Source of the DNA: Prevotella sp. E13-27
GTDB lineage: Bacteria > Bacteroidota > Bacteroidia > Bacteroidales > Bacteroidaceae
NCBI RefSeq assembly: GCF_023217965.1
Contig: NZ_JALPSC010000002.1
Location: 930,001-994,000 of the forward strand
DNA length: 64,000 bases
Reading direction: 5' to 3'
In this document: positions 62,271 through 64,000 of the stretch, piece after piece
Layout: every line of letters starts with the position of its first letter
Position numbering within the stretch: position 1 is the stretch's first letter
The notes under the pieces: generated by a model
The model's input: the letters and a program-made list of their open reading frames with translations, nothing else
What the model was told of the DNA's origin: nothing
The model's database searches: none
Made by a program: the position numbers and the translations under genes

Positions 62271-62813
62271 ATGGCAAAGATTTATGATTTCAAGGCTCAG
62301 ACGAGCAGAGGTAAGGAGATTGATTTCTCACAGTTTCATGGTAAGGTATTGCTGGTGGTGAACACGGCAAGCAAGTGTGGATTCACGCCTCAGTTCGCCG
62401 GACTGGAGGAGCTGAACCAGAAGTATAAGGACAAAGGACTGGTGATTATCGGTTTCCCCTGTAACCAATTCAAGGAGCAGGATCCTGCTGATGACAGCAA
62501 AATTGAAGAGTTCTGTCAACTGAACTATGGTGTGACCTTCCAGATTATGAAGAAAGGTGATGTCAATGGTCCCAATGCCCAGCCAATCTTCGAGTATCTG
62601 AAGGCTCAGGCTCCCACCGAGGAGTACAACGGTCTGAAGGCCAAAGCTGCCAAGACGCTCTTCAAGGCTATCAGCAAGAGTGTGGAGAAGGACAGTGACA
62701 TCAAGTGGAATTTCACAAAGTTCCTGATTTCGAAGGACGGTGAGACCATCAAACGCTATGCGCCAACCACAGAACCTAAAGACTTCGAGAAGGACATTGA
62801 GGCCATGTTATAG
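62271..62813 (+). CDS. Glutathione peroxidase-family thiol peroxidase
   Basis: 180 residues. Active site NTASKCGFTPQFAGLEEL with Cys in place of selenocysteine; the tetrad partners are in GFPCNQFKEQ (Gln) and WNFTKFLI (Trp, Asn). The second Cys in GFPCNQF suggests a thioredoxin-dependent two-Cys mechanism. It reduces hydrogen peroxide and organic hydroperoxides in the cytosol. It is followed after 17 bases by an OhrR-like regulator and preceded by three palindromic sites. Confidence 0.93.
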   Translation: MAKIYDFKAQTSRGKEIDFSQFHGKVLLVVNTASKCGFTPQFAGLEELNQKYKDKGLVIIGFPCNQFKEQDPADDSKIEEFCQLNYGVTFQIMKKGDVNGPNAQPIFEYLKAQAPTEEYNGLKAKAAKTLFKAISKSVEKDSDIKWNFTKFLISKDGETIKRYAPTTEPKDFEKDIEAML

Positions 62814-62830
62814 TAATAAGGTAAGGAACT

Positions 62831-63280
62831 ATGCACGAAGAATTGCGACTCGATAAGCAAATTTGCTTCCGTCTCTATACGGCAGCACGACTCATCACAC
62901 AGGCCTACACGCCGATGCTGAATGAGTTGGGTATCACCTACCCTCAGTATCTCGTTCTAATGGTACTTTGGGAGCAGGATTCCCAGCCTGTGAACGACAT
63001 AGCCCATCGGTTGTTGCTCGAAACGAACACCGTTACGCCGCTGCTTCAGCGCATGGAGAAGCTTGGCATCGTGGTTCGTAAGCGTGGCAAGGAGGACAAG
63101 CGACAACAGATAGTATCGCTGACTGCAAAGGGCAAGGCGATGGAGGAACAGGCCTACGCCATCATCCCTACAGGCATGGGCAAAGAGCTTAAAGCTTGCC
63201 CCTTCCAACTGGACGACTATGCCAAGTTTGCCAGTGAACTCGACACGATTATCGAAACATTAAAGAATAAGGAGAAATAG
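62831..63280 (+). CDS. OhrR-like MarR-family peroxide-sensing repressor
   Basis: 149 residues. Cys12 in DKQICFRLYTAARLI is at the position of the reactive Cys of OhrR. Winged-helix motifs: YPQYLVLMVLWEQDSQPVND, LLLETNTVTPLLQRMEKLGI, wing RKRGKEDKRQQIVSLTAKGK. OhrR proteins lose DNA binding when organic hydroperoxides oxidise the Cys. With the peroxidase gene it forms a self-regulated unit (inferred from neighbours and operators). Confidence 0.92.
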   Translation: MHEELRLDKQICFRLYTAARLITQAYTPMLNELGITYPQYLVLMVLWEQDSQPVNDIAHRLLLETNTVTPLLQRMEKLGIVVRKRGKEDKRQQIVSLTAKGKAMEEQAYAIIPTGMGKELKACPFQLDDYAKFASELDTIIETLKNKEK

Positions 63281-63284
63281 AATT

Positions 63285-63470
63285 ATGGCACAACCATGTG
63301 AGAATTGCAAATTAAGAGCACATTACGAGAAGAATCCCAAGTCACTGATGGGCCGCTTCTGGCGTTGGCACATCAATTTCTGCCCAGGTTGGAAGGCATA
63401 TTTCACTAGTCTGGACGAAGAAAAGAAGTCGGAGCTGAGGAAAAAGTACCAATTCACGAAGTATCAGTAA
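63285..63470 (+). CDS. Small cysteine-containing protein
   Basis: 61 residues: MAQPCENCKLRAHYEKNPKS, then FWRWHINFCPGWKAYFTSLD and a charged tail. The CENC and later FCPGW could bind a metal. It starts four bases after the OhrR gene and ends nine bases before an iron-sulfur membrane protein, so it is probably part of that unit. Family not recognised. Confidence 0.7.
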   Translation: MAQPCENCKLRAHYEKNPKSLMGRFWRWHINFCPGWKAYFTSLDEEKKSELRKKYQFTKYQ

Positions 63471-63479
63471 ACATTGAAT

Positions 63480-64000
63480 ATGGCACAGAAACGATTCCAT
63501 AGACATTTCGAGACTCCAGGGCTGCCGCTCTACTGGATCATCATCGCCTACATCATCCTCGGCTGGTTTTTCCCAGTGATTGGCCTGTTGGCCATCATCT
63601 GTATGATCGGCCCTGTGGTGACGAGCATCTTTAAAGGTCGCTGGTGGTGCGGACATGTGTGTCCTCGTGGCAATATGTACGACAGATTGCTCTCGAAGTA
63701 TTCACCCCATCGTCCGATTCCCAAGTTTGTGCGAACCTTCGGCTTTCGTCTGTTCATGGTGTTCTTCATCTTCACTATGTTTGGCATACAACTAAGCTTT
63801 GTGCCTTGGAGCGAGGGTGGACTTCCCATGTGGGCTGGTATAGGCAAGGTCTTCTGGACAATTATCGTCATGACTACCATCGTTGGTGTCACGCTTTCTT
63901 TCATCTATGCACCACGCACATGGTGTTCGTTCTGTCCAATGGGAACCATCTCCAACTGGGTAGCACCTAAGAAAGCTCCACTGCCAAAAGCATTCACGAA
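63480..64000 (+). CDS. NapH-like 4Fe-4S membrane protein (3' end outside window)
   Basis: At least 173 residues, MAQKRFHRHFETPGLPLYWI. Membrane helices WIIIAYIILGWFFPVIGLLA and VFWTIIVMTTIVGVTLSFIY, with loop motifs GRWWCGHVCPRGNMYDRLLS and RTWCSFCPMGTISNWVAPKK typical of NapH/CcoG proteins. The C-terminal ferredoxin clusters would lie beyond the window. Probably works in electron transfer, with the small Cys protein before it. Confidence 0.88.
   Translation, partial: MAQKRFHRHFETPGLPLYWIIIAYIILGWFFPVIGLLAIICMIGPVVTSIFKGRWWCGHVCPRGNMYDRLLSKYSPHRPIPKFVRTFGFRLFMVFFIFTMFGIQLSFVPWSEGGLPMWAGIGKVFWTIIVMTTIVGVTLSFIYAPRTWCSFCPMGTISNWVAPKKAPLPKAFT

Overview
The window is a 64 kb piece of a Bacteroidales chromosome, most likely Prevotella or a close relative. 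Supporting signs are Bacteroidetes-type promoters (a -7 box TAnnTTTG, in the best cases with TTTG 19-21 bases upstream), lipoprotein and secretion signals, a C-terminal type IX-like sorting tail, a GH106/GH43 glycosidase, many AraC-type regulators, and protein families with close counterparts in Prevotella. No rRNA, tRNA or CRISPR array was seen.

Layout. (1) 0-4.2 kb: two AraC-type regulators face a redox operon (lipoprotein flavodoxin, aldo/keto reductase, iron-type alcohol dehydrogenase, a truncated carboxymuconolactone decarboxylase). (2) 4.4-10 kb: one giant secreted multidomain protein, followed by gene debris. (3) 10.6-17.6 kb: a five-gene tripartite ABC exporter (two permeases, a double ATPase, an HlyD lipoprotein, a TolC protein) with a divergent AraC regulator. 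(4) 17.6-25.8 kb: a second, larger redox operon paralogous to the first, behind another AraC regulator: alcohol dehydrogenase, exported amidohydrolase-ABM fusion, lipoprotein flavodoxin-cyclophilin fusion, exported CMD-cupin protein, two SDR enzymes and a hexapeptide acetyltransferase. (5) 26-61 kb: an accessory region of many small, unrelated enzyme genes (acetyltransferases, thioesterases, FMN reductases, MmcQ/YjbR proteins, Sel1 proteins, aldo/keto reductase, PLD, methyltransferase, Vat-like and Lnu-like proteins), with repeated paralogs, chimeras and at least a dozen gene fragments. (6) 61-64 kb: iron-sulfur membrane proteins, glutathione peroxidase and an OhrR-like MarR regulator with repeated palindromic operators.

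The most striking content is non-genic. At least three families of short hairpin elements sit inside or at the ends of genes, often leaving the frame open: a 36-base GC-rich element (six copies, counting composites, in the flavodoxin and ABC exporter genes); a GCGAGAGCAGA...TCTGCCGAGCG hairpin family; and a rarer 41-45 base element with conserved ends and a stem that differs between copies but still pairs. In addition, a stop-codon-anchored palindrome close to TAAATTCSAATTTA marks at least seven gene junctions in the accessory region, and an 11-base phased degenerate repeat runs up to the start codon of one conserved hypothetical gene. Together with serial 3'-truncated genes abutting the next start codon, these make the 26-61 kb region look like a cassette-like or rapidly recombining gene array. 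This last interpretation is inference.
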